Below are positions 35,871 through 46,574 of a DNA stretch of 64,000 bases, piece by piece. Every line of letters starts with the position of its first letter. Positions within the stretch are counted from its first letter, which is position 1. Where the stretch lies: contig KE561068.1 of the NCBI GenBank assembly GCA_000442015.1, positions 49,518 through 113,517 of the forward strand. The letters run 5' to 3'. Under the pieces are notes generated by a model. The model ran no database searches. It had not been told where the DNA came from and was given only the letters and a program-made list of their open reading frames with translations. Source of the DNA: Rozella allomycis CSF55. Taxonomy: Eukaryota; Rozellomycota. The translations under genes and the position numbers were made by a program.

Positions 35871-37143
35871 ATGAATAACAAATTGGGTAGAAGAGTAGCC
35901 AGCACTAATCCTTCCAACGCGCACATAGATCTGAAGAATGCAAAATCGGTCATGAAAAGCAAAGTCAATTGTCAAGCAAAGAGTACAAAAACTCAAAAGT
36001 TTAAAGCGAAAAGTAATCTTGAGGTCTCAAACACTAAACCATCACGTTTTAACTCATTGACCCTTAAACCAAAAACTACCTTAGCTCGTGAAGTTATTGC
36101 AAAATACAAAAGGCTCCTTTGTAAAACGTCAGGAAAAGATGAGGACACAATCATGGAAATCTTAAAGTTGCTTTTCACCTATGGCATACCCAGCTCATAT
36201 CAAGTAAAAATCTATATGGAGATAAATAGTCTGATAAGAATTCGTTGCGATCAGCCGTTTGGCGCCAAATACTGACAAGAAACATCAAAATAAGCGCTGA
36301 CTATTATATCACATTGTGCGAATCCAATATTCCAGAGTTATATCATAAAATTGATAATGATGCATGCCGCACCATGCCAGAAACATTGAGAAGATGTGGG
36401 AGATCAACAGAAATGGTCGCTCGCGTCTTAAATGCATTCACTATTCACGCAAAAAGTATAAGTTAAATGGAACTCTATATCAGATACTCTTGAGAAATAT
36501 ACTGACTTGCAATTAAAATTCGGCTACATTCAAGGAATGAATGTAATCTTAGCTCCATTTCTTTGCATTATGCCAGAGTTGGATGCTTTCTATTGTTTTT
36601 CCACGTTTATACAGCATATTGCCCCTATGTATTTTCAACCTCATATTGAAGGGTCCATTTGCGGCATCCAAGTAAGCTTTGTAATTCTTGACTAAGTAGC
36701 TGTTACGAATAGTCATAAAAGTTCTAAACGATGACTATTTTAATGAAGTATCAAAGATCGGAGAATGGGAAATATTCAATCCAAGTAACAATATATCTTT
36801 ACCCAAAAGAAGTGATATTATCTTTCTGCGCGAGTATTGAACCCTTGGATGAGTTATTCATTCTTTGGGATTACTTCATGGCAAGAGGCTTTCATTACAA
36901 CATATATGCTGTAGCTGCAATGATACTTTTCGCGCACTCAGAAGTGTATTAACCATATTTTCCGTTTACGTTAGCACACAGCTTAGAAATTGGACCTTAA
37001 AAAGCAAATCGTACATTAAAATAATCGAAACTAGAATAATACCAATATTAGATAATGATTTGCGTAGCCTTGTTTCCAGACACTTGTATGATTCTACAGT
37101 AATGTCAGACGTGGCCAAATACAAAGCGAAGATATGCATATAG
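35871..37143 (+). CDS. BUB2: BUB2/Cdc16-type TBC-domain GTPase-activating protein
   Basis: In yeasts Bub2 acts with Bfa1 on the Tem1/Spg1 GTPase to delay mitotic exit or septation when the spindle is misplaced. The N-terminal about 75 residues are basic and low-complexity. The TBC domain begins at SLRSAVWRQIL after a 26-nt intron. Both catalytic fingers are present: IDNDACR (I-x-x-D-x-x-R) and the FGYIQGMN glutamine. ELDAFYCFSTFIQHIAPMYF and EPLDELFILWDYFMARG match the Bub2 branch better than general Rab GAPs. The C-terminal exon ends AKYKAKICI. Confidence 0.85.
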
Positions 37144-37234
37144 AATAGTACCTCAAAATCTTAGGAAATAAAAAATGCTTATTGTGATTATAATTAGTCA
37201 AATAGTAACTTTTGAAATCAAAGTTTATAGTGTT

Positions 37235-37460
37235 TCAAATTAATGAACAACCAACGGAAGGTTTCTTTAGAAAGGGATTATCGCCACCTCCTTTCACCAA
37301 AGGATCTGTAGTAGACTCAGTGTACTTTCTTAGACTAAATTTGAACATTCTTATGTATTTACGCCAAAGCAGCCTCGGAAACTGGTATTCTTGGCATGTC
37401 CAATTCTTCTTTTAACCTTTGATTTAATTGTATCAATTTCTGCAATTTTAATTCAGACAT
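37235..37460 (-). CDS. STE18: Heterotrimeric G-protein gamma subunit (Ste18-like)
   Basis: This small gene has two exons (37363-37460, 37235-37334) and a 28-nt intron (37335-37362), 198 nt in all, encoding 65 aa. It starts MSELKLQKLIQLNQRLKEEL, then DMPRIPVSEAALALRKY, which is the fungal G-gamma helix signature, then a DNPF turn. It ends in the CaaX box CSLI, predicted to be prenylated for membrane attachment. A stop codon lies in frame a few codons upstream of the ATG, so the start is secure. It would pair with a G-beta in receptor signalling. It converges on BUB2 with 91 bp between the stops. Confidence 0.88.
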
Positions 37461-38289
37461 TTCTGTCTCCCGAGATCATTAAATGATTACCTTCTACGTA
37501 GAGTCAAAACAAATGTGTTGCCAGGGAAATTTCATAATCTCATATCTTCCAGTAGCAAAATGTACATACTGGAGGGGAAAGAATTGACAAAGTCACAATA
37601 AGGATTTTGATAGACAGGAAAGTGATAAAGTGATTTTCCAGAATATGGAGTGATGGCAACTGAATTTACAATTGAAGGAAATATCAATATCTAGATTCCA
37701 AAGTCAAAGGACAAAGATATTTAGTTGTAACTTGTAAAATTGTATAATGATTATAGCCTATAGGTTTTCATTTCTTGATTAATCTTTTCATGCTGCTAAT
37801 TAAATGTGAATGTCATTAAATAGTTATCAAAAATGATTAATATGACTAAATATTCGCTGAAGTTTTCCAGAGACTATTTAATTCGTTTCTGTTCCCTTCC
37901 ATAGCAGTAACAGCACTATTGGCGGTTTGGAATGTTCAAACATGGTTTAATAAAAAATGTAAATCATTGAAATTTGAAATATTGTCAATTATACCTTTGG
38001 TCCTTTTGGTATATAAATTTATTCGTAGGAGCAGCTTAAGGTTCACGGCCACTGAATTAGCTGCCAGTGATTTTTTTCCGATTTTTTACTCGCGCCTTGC
38101 ATTAAAAAATGAATTGCGTTCGCATCAACTGGTTGTTTTTAAAGCTTGTATTCGCTTCGCTCACATTAATAGATTTACAAATGTTTAGTTAGCACTATTC
38201 TTGACAAAATCCAAGTCTAAAGCAAAAAGAACGTTTAAATAGATTCTATTTCATGTTTCAACTCTAGAATTTGGTAACACGAAATTTCC
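37461..38289. other. Spacer of about 0.8 kb with a possible small membrane-protein frame
   Basis: It lies between the G-gamma start and the TUG start. A plus-strand frame (about 37,870-38,188) reads hydrophobic residues (FLFPSIAVTALLAVW, ILSIIPLVLLVYKFIRR) after a plausible acceptor TTTTCCAG, but I find no good first exon. The rest is AT-rich promoter-like sequence. Confidence 0.3.
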
Positions 38290-39721
38290 ATGTCGCTATT
38301 TATTTCATTCAATGGATTCGAAGCAAAATTTACAGCAAGACAAAGTCAAACATTAATGGAAATAGTTAAGGAAGCATGTTCACATTTTAATATTGAAGAA
38401 TTCTACCTTTATTGTTTTCGGTAAACTTACGATCAAAAATAGCCAGACAAGGGAAGACAAACTTTGATAACACCATCACTATGAAATCATCTGGATTAAC
38501 TAATGCAGCCCATGTCGATTTGGTGCGTTATTTGGACTGTGTACCAAATGATACTATAGAACTTGCTTTGCAAGTTGTGGACGAAGGCCGTGTGAATCTT
38601 AAAGTCCGAACAGTCGATTCTTTGTGGGATATACTACTGATAGCCGAAAGAGAGTAATTTATTTACAACTTAACTTTATCTTAGATATCCAAACTTAAAT
38701 TTTACCAAGAGATGCAAAGAGTCTATATACATGATGCCTGTTATCACTATATTAAATCAAACTGTATGGTTTAATTGTAGTCCATTATAGTTTGACTTTA
38801 TTGACTTGTTGATGAAAATTAAATTGTATTGTCTTGGCATAAAGAAAGGGAGGATACTATGTAGATTAATGTTTAAAGAGAGTGAGAATAATGTAGAGAG
38901 TTATTTACCTATAATGGAAAATTACGCATCGGATAATAACAGGATTGATATAAAAAATGAGAATGTGCTGCCAGCAAACTCAGGCCCTTTGGATAATCCA
39001 AAAAACATGATTTCGGAGAATAACACTGGAAGCCAATCTGCTGAAGTAGACATTTTAAATAATGGAGAAGATAAAGTTCTATTTGATAGGCGTGTTCAGG
39101 TTTTCCAGCCGTCAGAAGTGAACGATATTTGTAAAGATATTTAATTAAATAGAAAGGTGACTTACCTGATAATTTTTATGAATTGACCCCTGAAGAAGCT
39201 AAAGCACAATATCTTCAAATGGCCAAGAAAAGAAATGAATTGGAAAATGCACCTCTTAAAACAAAGTCAATAAGGGAAAAAGAGATCGAACAAAGAAAGT
39301 TGAAATACCCAAAAGTAAACAATAATATTTCTCTTATCAGGCTACTTTGAGGTTTAAGTTTCCAGATGAAAAGATAATTCAAGCGACTTTTCTATCTTCA
39401 GAAACTTTGTCGAACATTGTTGACTTTATTAAATGCTCATCAACAGAGGAAGATTTTGAACTGTTTGTATCGCCACCAAAAAGAATTTTAGCAAATAAAG
39501 ATGCCACATTATTTGACATGAAGTTGGTGCCCGCTGCATTAATTTATGTTTCAAGTCGCAAAAATAGTACAAAATTGTTACAAAGTATTTTAGTTCAACT
39601 TAAATCTAGTTTTTTAGAATCCGTAAAGGACCTTCCATCAAAATCGAACACAGAAACACAATTCACTTCTACATCAGTAAAACCTTCAACAAAGCCGAAA
39701 TGGTTAAAACTATTTAAATAA
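38290..39721 (+). CDS. UBX4: TUG/ASPSCR1-type UBX-domain protein (Ubx4-like)
   Basis: This is a Cdc48/p97 cofactor. Residues 1-80 form the N-terminal ubiquitin-like domain: SLFISFNGFEAKFTARQSQT, then RQGKTNFDNTITMKSSGLTN. An AAHVDLVRY...IELALQVVDEGR segment follows, as in TUG. The C-terminal UBX domain starts LRFKFPDEKIIQATFLSSET and continues through the FVSPPKRILANKDATLFDMK region. Introns resolved: 26 nt (38421-38446), about 31 nt after AERE and about 27 nt after ILNQT. The middle is acidic and Asn-rich. Confidence 0.82.
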
Positions 39722-39738
39722 ATTTGCTATTTATTCAT

Positions 39739-41133
39739 TTAAATGTTAGAAAAAATGAAAACACCAGAGTTTTCGTACTTTCTTGTCAAAATACCTTTTC
39801 CAAGAAAAAAATACAGAGCTTCATTAGAATCTCCTTCTTTATAGCATTCTTTAATGATTAATTTGAGCTCATTTATCTCCCAGAATTTTGTTTTCGAATC
39901 GATTAAAAAATGTAGAAAACTTAAATGGCATTTTGATGGTCCTTTAATAGGGAAAGGTGAATCCTTTATTAATAAACTAAGCAAGTCGCTGATTTAAGTA
40001 TATCAATAACTATTTACCGCAAGCGAATGCTTAAGAGCCTCCTATTACTCATATCCCTTAAAGCAATGTTTAAATCATTAAACTTTCCAACTCTTTCCTC
40101 TGCGTACTCTCTGTAAAAATTCTTATTTTATTATAAAAAGGACATTACAGAGTCTTCTTCACAATTAACTTTGGGACCCAAAAGAGTAATTAATTTATCG
40201 CGCCTTTTCAAAGAACTTTCTTTTAAAGCTTTCAAATTAACTTTATTTTCTTTAATTTTCCGCAAAAGTTCGCATTTTTCTTTTATTCTTCCTTGATTTT
40301 TCACTTCGGCCCCAACTTTTTCATCAATAAGTGATGTTAAGCGAGAAACCTTTGAAAATGATCAAACAAGATTACATTATCAGATGTTTTAGCAATTTTG
40401 ATTTCTAATTCGTCAATCATTGATCTTTCGCGATAAATTTTGTCGTTCATCAAGCCTACATTTCGTTCTTTGCTTAACACCATGCCTTTCTAGTTTCATT
40501 CACATAACTATACTTTTACGCTCTTTTTCAGCTTTCTAATACCCTCTTTAACTAGTTCTAACTCTGCCTTTCTACATTCGAAATGTTCTTTATATCCACA
40601 AAGCGCAATCCCACTTCATTTTTAAGACCTTAAGCAAATACCATTTTTCAAATATATTTTCAAGGTATTCAACAGTTGCTTCGCTGATTTCTTCAAACTC
40701 TCGACCCTTATTCAAGTCGGGGGGAATTAGTTGATGAAAAATGTCAATTTTTCTATTCACATCGTATTGATTTCTTACGGACTTATCAAAGATTTTCGTC
40801 TGTCTTTATTTCCCATCCTCAAGTATTCCTCGTGCTCTAGAAGAAATAGCCTGTTAGCATTCCCGATCTCATCTACAACCACTTTTGGATACTCTGTAGA
40901 ATTTGGGAATTTTAATAAAACGCTCTCCAGATTGTTTATCTGCTTGTCAATCCTTTCCACTAAATCCATGTAATCACGAATTTTACATGTACCCAATTGA
41001 CCATTTTCTAGATTTAAGAAAACAGAATCTAAATGGCGTTGAATTCCATTGTGAATGTAAAACGGATTTGCTGTTTTGAAAAGTGCTGTTTTGCAAAATC
41101 AACCATGGAAGGACTAAGGAGAGACTTGCCCAT
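39739..41133 (-). CDS. Coiled-coil protein with a C-terminal winged-helix-like segment, function unknown
   Basis: Several exons join on the minus strand. N-terminal exons read NPFYIHNGIQRHLDSVFLNL and DYMDLVERIDKQINNLESVL. They continue through a 26-nt intron into IPPDLNKGREFEEISEATVE and a long coiled coil (RIKEKCELLRKIKENK). After introns of 27 and 29 nt the C-terminus reads KFWEINELKLIIKECYKEGD and ALYFFLGKGILTRKYENSGV, which resembles a winged helix. The start is uncertain: MGKSLLSPSMVDFAKQHFS (ATG 41131-41133) changes frame near AAACAG at about 41,080, so a splice or indel must lie there. I could not assign a family. Confidence 0.5.
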
Positions 41134-41944
41134 GTTATATCCATCGCACAAAAAAGATACAACTCAATGAGTTTGTAAATGAAGTTGAATTGGACTGTGG
41201 GCTGCAGATTTTTGTTCACAGATGTTTGAACATTGCGGGGCTTAGTATGAGGCTTAAGTTATTGTTGACAGGTAAATTTATTATCAAGACCCATACACGT
41301 TTTTATAAAAGAACTTTAGGCGTTTCCCTGCGTTGCTTTTGTCCCTAGACAAGTCCAACCACGCTCAACTGACAGTACTTAGGCGGTCTGATAAACTAAG
41401 CATATTTCTGGCGGTTTCAATTAAGTCCGCATTCTCAAATCTCAAGGTTGTGAACTTGTGATAGCAATAGAGGCATTGTCTGTCCATGATTTGTCCATAG
41501 TTAAGATTGGTCCATGATTTGTCCATAGTTAAGATTTTAAACGAGAACTGGTGAACAGGCCGGTCAATTTCTTGTTGTTGATTCTCAGCGGATGGTGATA
41601 GAAAGAGATTACAAGTACATAACTGTTGTGTCGTGTGACATGTCTTCTAGGAAAGTATCGGGAATTTTACAACTTTAGTTGGTTCGTTTGGAACTTCACT
41701 TTGTGTCGCCTGCAATTACATTTCGGTGTGGTACATATGAAAAATCTCTCTTCTTTAATTGTTGTGGCTTGTGCTTTATAATGTTCCTGCAGTAGCGTAC
41801 TTTAGATATCTTTGATCTTAACTAGCATGGTACAGCACATATTTTTGCCTTTTGTTGTTTTGTGGGGGCCTTATATTTTTGATGACAAATAAAATTAGAA
41901 AAGTGCCTGCTAATTGCTTCCTGTATCACCCGCGCCACCAATAA
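41134..41944. other. Spacer of about 0.8 kb upstream of the chitin synthase gene
   Basis: It contains the 28-nt tandem repeat listed separately and two short plus-strand open stretches (near 41,149-41,272 and 41,321-41,463) with coding-like composition. I could not splice them into one frame. The last 150 bp are T-rich and probably hold the promoter of the downstream gene. Confidence 0.4.
41482..41536. repeat. Two-copy tandem repeat, period 28
   Basis: Two identical 27-nt units (41482-41508 and 41510-41536), beginning GTCCATGATTTGTCCATAG, are separated by a single base. They lie about 400 bp upstream of the ankyrin-chitin synthase start and could be regulatory or a recent slip duplication. 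Confidence 0.8.
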
Positions 41945-44900
41945 ATGAGGTCCTCTGAGTCAAAGGAGTCCAAACATCCTTATCGTGAAAAGCCATTACC
42001 AGAACCCATCATACCTATGCCTATAGATCAATCCGTCTCAAATTCTAGGGTTAGCTCTGATAAAGATTACTGGTTCGAAATGGCGGCAAAGAACAATGCC
42101 GATGCCATGAAAAGTTTTTTGCAAAACATATTGGATGTAAACATTAAAGATAGAAAAGGCAGAACTGCCTTAATTGCTGCATCGCGATATGGTTCCACAG
42201 AGGTGGTAAAATGGCTTTGCTCGATAAATAATACAAATATAAATGAATCAGGTAAATCAAATGCCATGCTTTCAAAAAAGACAATGAAGGACAATCCGCT
42301 TTGCATTTTGCTGTGATGGGCGGATCTGATTTCATGCAAATAGTAGAGTCCTTACTTTCTAAAGGCGCAAATACGGATAAGAGGAATAAAGTAATTCTTT
42401 ATTGCATATAATATAGCATTCATGGACACCACTAATGATGGCTGCATACGACGGACAGTTGGGATTATGCAAAGTTTTAATGACGTACGGTGCCGACCCT
42501 ACATCAACGAATCAGCAAGGAAAAACAGTTCTGGATTTAGCACAAGAGTCGGGAAACCCAGATGTAATAGAATTAATTGAATCTGGTATTACATAAACTC
42601 CCAATTTATTTAGCCGTCTCAAAAATAATGGAGATGCCTGAAACCGCAATTGAAATGAGTTCCGCAGCCACAAGCTTGAACGAATTAAATAGGAATTCTA
42701 ATGTACCTGGGAGCTTACTTGCTCAAAGATCTCTTAGAAGAAAGCTAACGCGTCACGATCAACCACCAACACTGACAAAGCTGCCAAAAAGCCAAACATA
42801 CCCCGAAAGAAAACGTCAAGATATGAAAGATGCCATTACGCCTCATCCTTCTATAAAGCCTGTTGATTCTATTAATGAAACTACCTTTGCTGGGAGCTGC
42901 TGGAGATTCTTTTCGCTTATGGTGACTTTCTGGGCCCCTTCGTTCATTCTGTCATCTTTTGGAATGAAGGATCCACAAGTTAGGCAAGCATGGAGAGAGA
43001 AAATGGCATCATGTTTTATTATTTTGTTAGTTTCAGCGTTGCTAGCGTTTTTATCATTTGGCTTCTCTCAGTTGGTGTGTGTACCGTATCCAAAAATCAG
43101 TACAAGTCAATTCCAAGGAATGACAGCTACAATTATAAGGGGAAATGTTTACGAGATGAATTCGCTGATCCAAGGTCATCATGGTGCATCAAAGTCAGCG
43201 TTACAAGGTTTTGTGGGAAATGACGCAAACCTGCCTTTTTCTGTGAGCAGTTTATGTCCTGCGGCATTGCCATCTAATGTTAGTTGTGCCAATACATTTT
43301 GTCACAGTACAGCAATGTTGGCTAAAGCAACGCCTATGGGCAAGTTGACGTACCGATGGGAAGATGTCCTTGGCAAAACTGGATTTTTAGTGTTTGATGG
43401 AAAAGTCTATAATTTAAATTTATATTTACAAAGAGATAAAGGATTTTTAGGGGCAGATGTAAATAACGCACTACAAAAAGTAGCTGGGAAAGATGCTAGT
43501 AGAGAAATTATGGAGAATCCAATTTTGAGTAACGTTATTGGATGTTTAGATCAATTATATTTTGTCGGAATGATTGATGTATTAGAGCCCGGGTGTGTTG
43601 CTTCCAGACTTGTGATCATTATTTCCACTGTGATTTTATTCATTATAGTTGTTACAAAATTTATATCTGCGGTTGTTTTCAATTGGTTTATATCGAATAG
43701 TCTTGGGAAAATCAGTAGAACTAAAATACCTAAAAGTAACGTTGTCATGCTTGTGACTTGCTACAGTGAGGGAACTGAATCATTGAAAACTACATTTGAT
43801 TCTTTAGTGGCAACTGATTATGACAATAGAAAGAAGTTATTGTTTGTAATTGCAGATGGAAATGTAATGGGATCAGGAAATGCTAAATCAACACCTGAAT
43901 TGTGTAAAGATCTTATGGAATATGAACCCTGGTCGACTGATCCAGTACCCCAAGCGTATTGTTCAATAGCAGAAGGACCGAAACAAATTAACATGGCAAA
44001 AGTATATGCAGGATGGTACGAACATGCCGGTAATAGAGTTCCAATGATTTTTGTTGAAAAATGTGGTGGACCATCTGAGGCGAATGGACCAAAGGCAGGG
44101 AATAGAGGGAAAAGAGATTCACAAATTTTGTTAATGCAGTTCTTCAGTACCGTTACTTTTAATGAACGAATGACGCCGTTGGACTATGAACTATTTTGGA
44201 AAATTCAAAAGTTGACTGGCCTTTATGCGATTGATTATGATATTGTAGCTATGGTTGATGCTGATACTCTAGTTAAAAGGGATAGCATTAAAAGAATGGT
44301 ATTTTCAATGGAAAGGGATCCCAAAGTTATGGGGTTATGCGGAGAAACAAAGATTGCAAATAAAAGAACCAACTGGGTTACAAAGATTCAGGTGTATGAA
44401 TATTACATAAGCCATCATCTGGGTAAATCTTTTGAATCTATTTTTGGTGGTGTTACTTGTTTGCCAGGTATAAAAGATGAATGAAATCAAAAGGTTGCTT
44501 TTGCATGTATAGATTTAAAGTTAGAAACAAAGATGGGACTATCGTTCCCATTTTAGCTAATCCTGACATTGTTCAATCATACTCTGAAAACAAAATAGAA
44601 ACTCTACACAAGAAGAATTTGCTGCTACTTGGGGAAGATCGTTATTTGACAACTTTAATGCTTCGCGCATTTCCCAAAAGAAAATTAATTTTCGTTCCAA
44701 ACGCCGTCTGCAAAACGTAATATATTTAGTCTTTCTCTAATCTTCAAGGGTCGTTCCCGATGAATTCAAAGTTCTATTGTCACAAAGAAGAAGATGGATC
44801 AACTCAACAATTCATAATTTAATGGAGTTAGTGTTTGTAAGAGAACTTTGTGGTATATTTTGTTGTTCAATGCAATTTGTTGTTGTTTTAGAACTCATTG

Positions 44901-45490
44901 GAACAGTTGTGTTGCCCATTTCATTTCTCCTTTTGATCTTTTTAATATTCTACACTATAGTTCAACGATCTGTCGAAAATGCTCTCTCATTGTTATTTTT
45001 CGTAGCTACAATATTTTCGCAAGCCTTTCTCGTTATTTTTACAAAGAGAAAATTATCTTATGTAGGTTGGATGTTTGTATTCATAGCTGGTATGGTAATT
45101 TGGAATTTTGTTCTTCCGTTGTACGCCTTTTGGCATTTTGATGATGTCAGCTGGGGTGCAACAAGGAAAATTCATGGCCCTGACACTGGCCACGGGGATG
45201 GCACCCATGATGAGTCGTTTCAAAACAAAATCACTAAAAAATATTGGATAGATTATGAACAAGAAAGAATACAAAAAGAAAGCGCCAACAAAGAAATTCT
45301 TACTACTTCCACTCACCCTTCACAATTTCAAATGCGTTACAATCTTTCTAACCATGGATATAACATTAACCATCCTCAACCACTTTCTCAGTCATTCAAC
45401 CCTAGACGAGAAAGTGTATCTAATAGACGCTCTTCAATGGATAGACTAATTAACACTCCTTCGAATCAAAGAAAACCAAATAAATATTAA
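41945..45490 (+). CDS. CHS: Ankyrin-repeat/chitin synthase fusion (class IV/V-type)
   Basis: Six exons (41945-42251, 42281-42390, 42417-42585, 42614-44467, 44494-44716, 44749-45490) sum to 3,405 nt, exactly 1,134 codons plus stop. Residues about 40-195 are ankyrin repeats ([54 protein letters not shown]). A 28-nt intron then leads in frame into a chitin synthase. Transmembrane helices lie near 295-350 and 527-555, flanking a cytochrome-b5-like luminal part. The GT2 catalytic core has MVDADT, LGEDR and SQRRRW, and the last helices are near 910-1030. It makes chitin from UDP-GlcNAc at the membrane. No myosin head is present. The ankyrin part could instead be a separate gene with a stop at 42594. 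Confidence 0.83.
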
Positions 45491-45533
45491 ATCTAAAATT
45501 TCAATTTTTAATTTAAAATTTTATTATTTGCGT

Positions 45534-46533
45534 TTATTGTTTCTTTATTGGCTCAGAGATATTTGAATCCCAGGGATACGGTCCGCCTGCCACACAAAAC
45601 TCCAAATCTTCTTTGGTGATAGAATCCCAATACTTGTAGACCATCATAACTGCAAGCAAATTAAATGTAGTCCCAAAGAAGAGCCCATCGATATAATGTG
45701 TGGCCATGTCGCATACCATGGTAGAAACGACAAAATTTAGAATCAAAGCCACGATGAAGGACAGGACTCCAAACAAAATATCACCTTTTTAACAAGAGAT
45801 GTTATTTTTACCTAATGGCCAACGATCATCCAGTGTATTCACAACAAGGAATATCTGGGTGATAATGTAAACAATAAGGGCAAGTCCGTTAACACAAAAA
45901 TATATAATGAAAAGTGGAGTTGTCATATTAGGCCCGAGTCCCGCAAATTGAAGAAATGTACCAAGCGCTATAAAAAACACTACCGCAAATACTCCAAGAC
46001 CAGTCAATCGGAAAAATAGCAAGGATTGCCTGGTGCCATCTTCAGCCCATTGAAACCCAACAAATCCATTAAGTAATAAGATCCAAAACATTGAGGATAT
46101 TAATGCCACGTGAACCGCCGTTATGACCTACTGTTTTTTCCATATTTTTATTACATTATATGCTGTGGAGCCAGTCGGGATGATATTTGATAGCAATAGA
46201 AACTCTACGATAGTTAAAAAGAGATAGAGATAGAAAAATTGTACCATTTCCTTACGGCCTCATGTAGTTGAATTGTTTTACTTACCGACGGCAGTGTATT
46301 TGCTCTTTATATTATAAATCATAATCAACGTCATTATTATTGCTATTATATGGACCACTAAAGTTGCTTTTATAACAATGAAAAATCAATTTACATGGTT
46401 GAAACATTAGAAACCCGTTGATATCGACATTTCTCGAGTAACAAGATGGATCATCCAATTTGATCGCCGAGCATAAAGGCAATGAGGCCTGGGAGCAAAA
46501 ATACGAAAATGATCCAAATGAAAATGTTGACAT
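45534..46533 (-). CDS. CHS7: Chs7, ER export chaperone for chitin synthase
   Basis: This is a polytopic ER membrane protein that in yeast folds and exports chitin synthase Chs3. The start is the ATG at 46531-46533 (MSTFSFGSFSYFCSQASLPL). Conserved features: the CYSRNVDI...FQPC stretch, LLLNGFVGFQWAEDGT, NTLDDRWPLG, HYIDGLFFGTTFNLLAVMMV, and MVYKYWDSITKEDLEF. The last is nearly invariant in fungal Chs7. About seven hydrophobic helices are predicted. Introns of around 26-30 nt fall near 46,300, 46,120 and 45,785. Its stop lies 43 bp from the chitin synthase stop, tail to tail. Confidence 0.93.
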
Positions 46534-46574
46534 TGACACACAACAAACTAATTAACAATATGAAATTTCGTAAA

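Noticed and set aside
41945..42596. Stand-alone ankyrin protein ending at the TAA at 42594-42596
   Set aside because: A 28-nt intron spanning this stop joins it in frame to the chitin synthase with exact codon count. The fusion model was preferred, and the separate-gene model is noted as the alternative.
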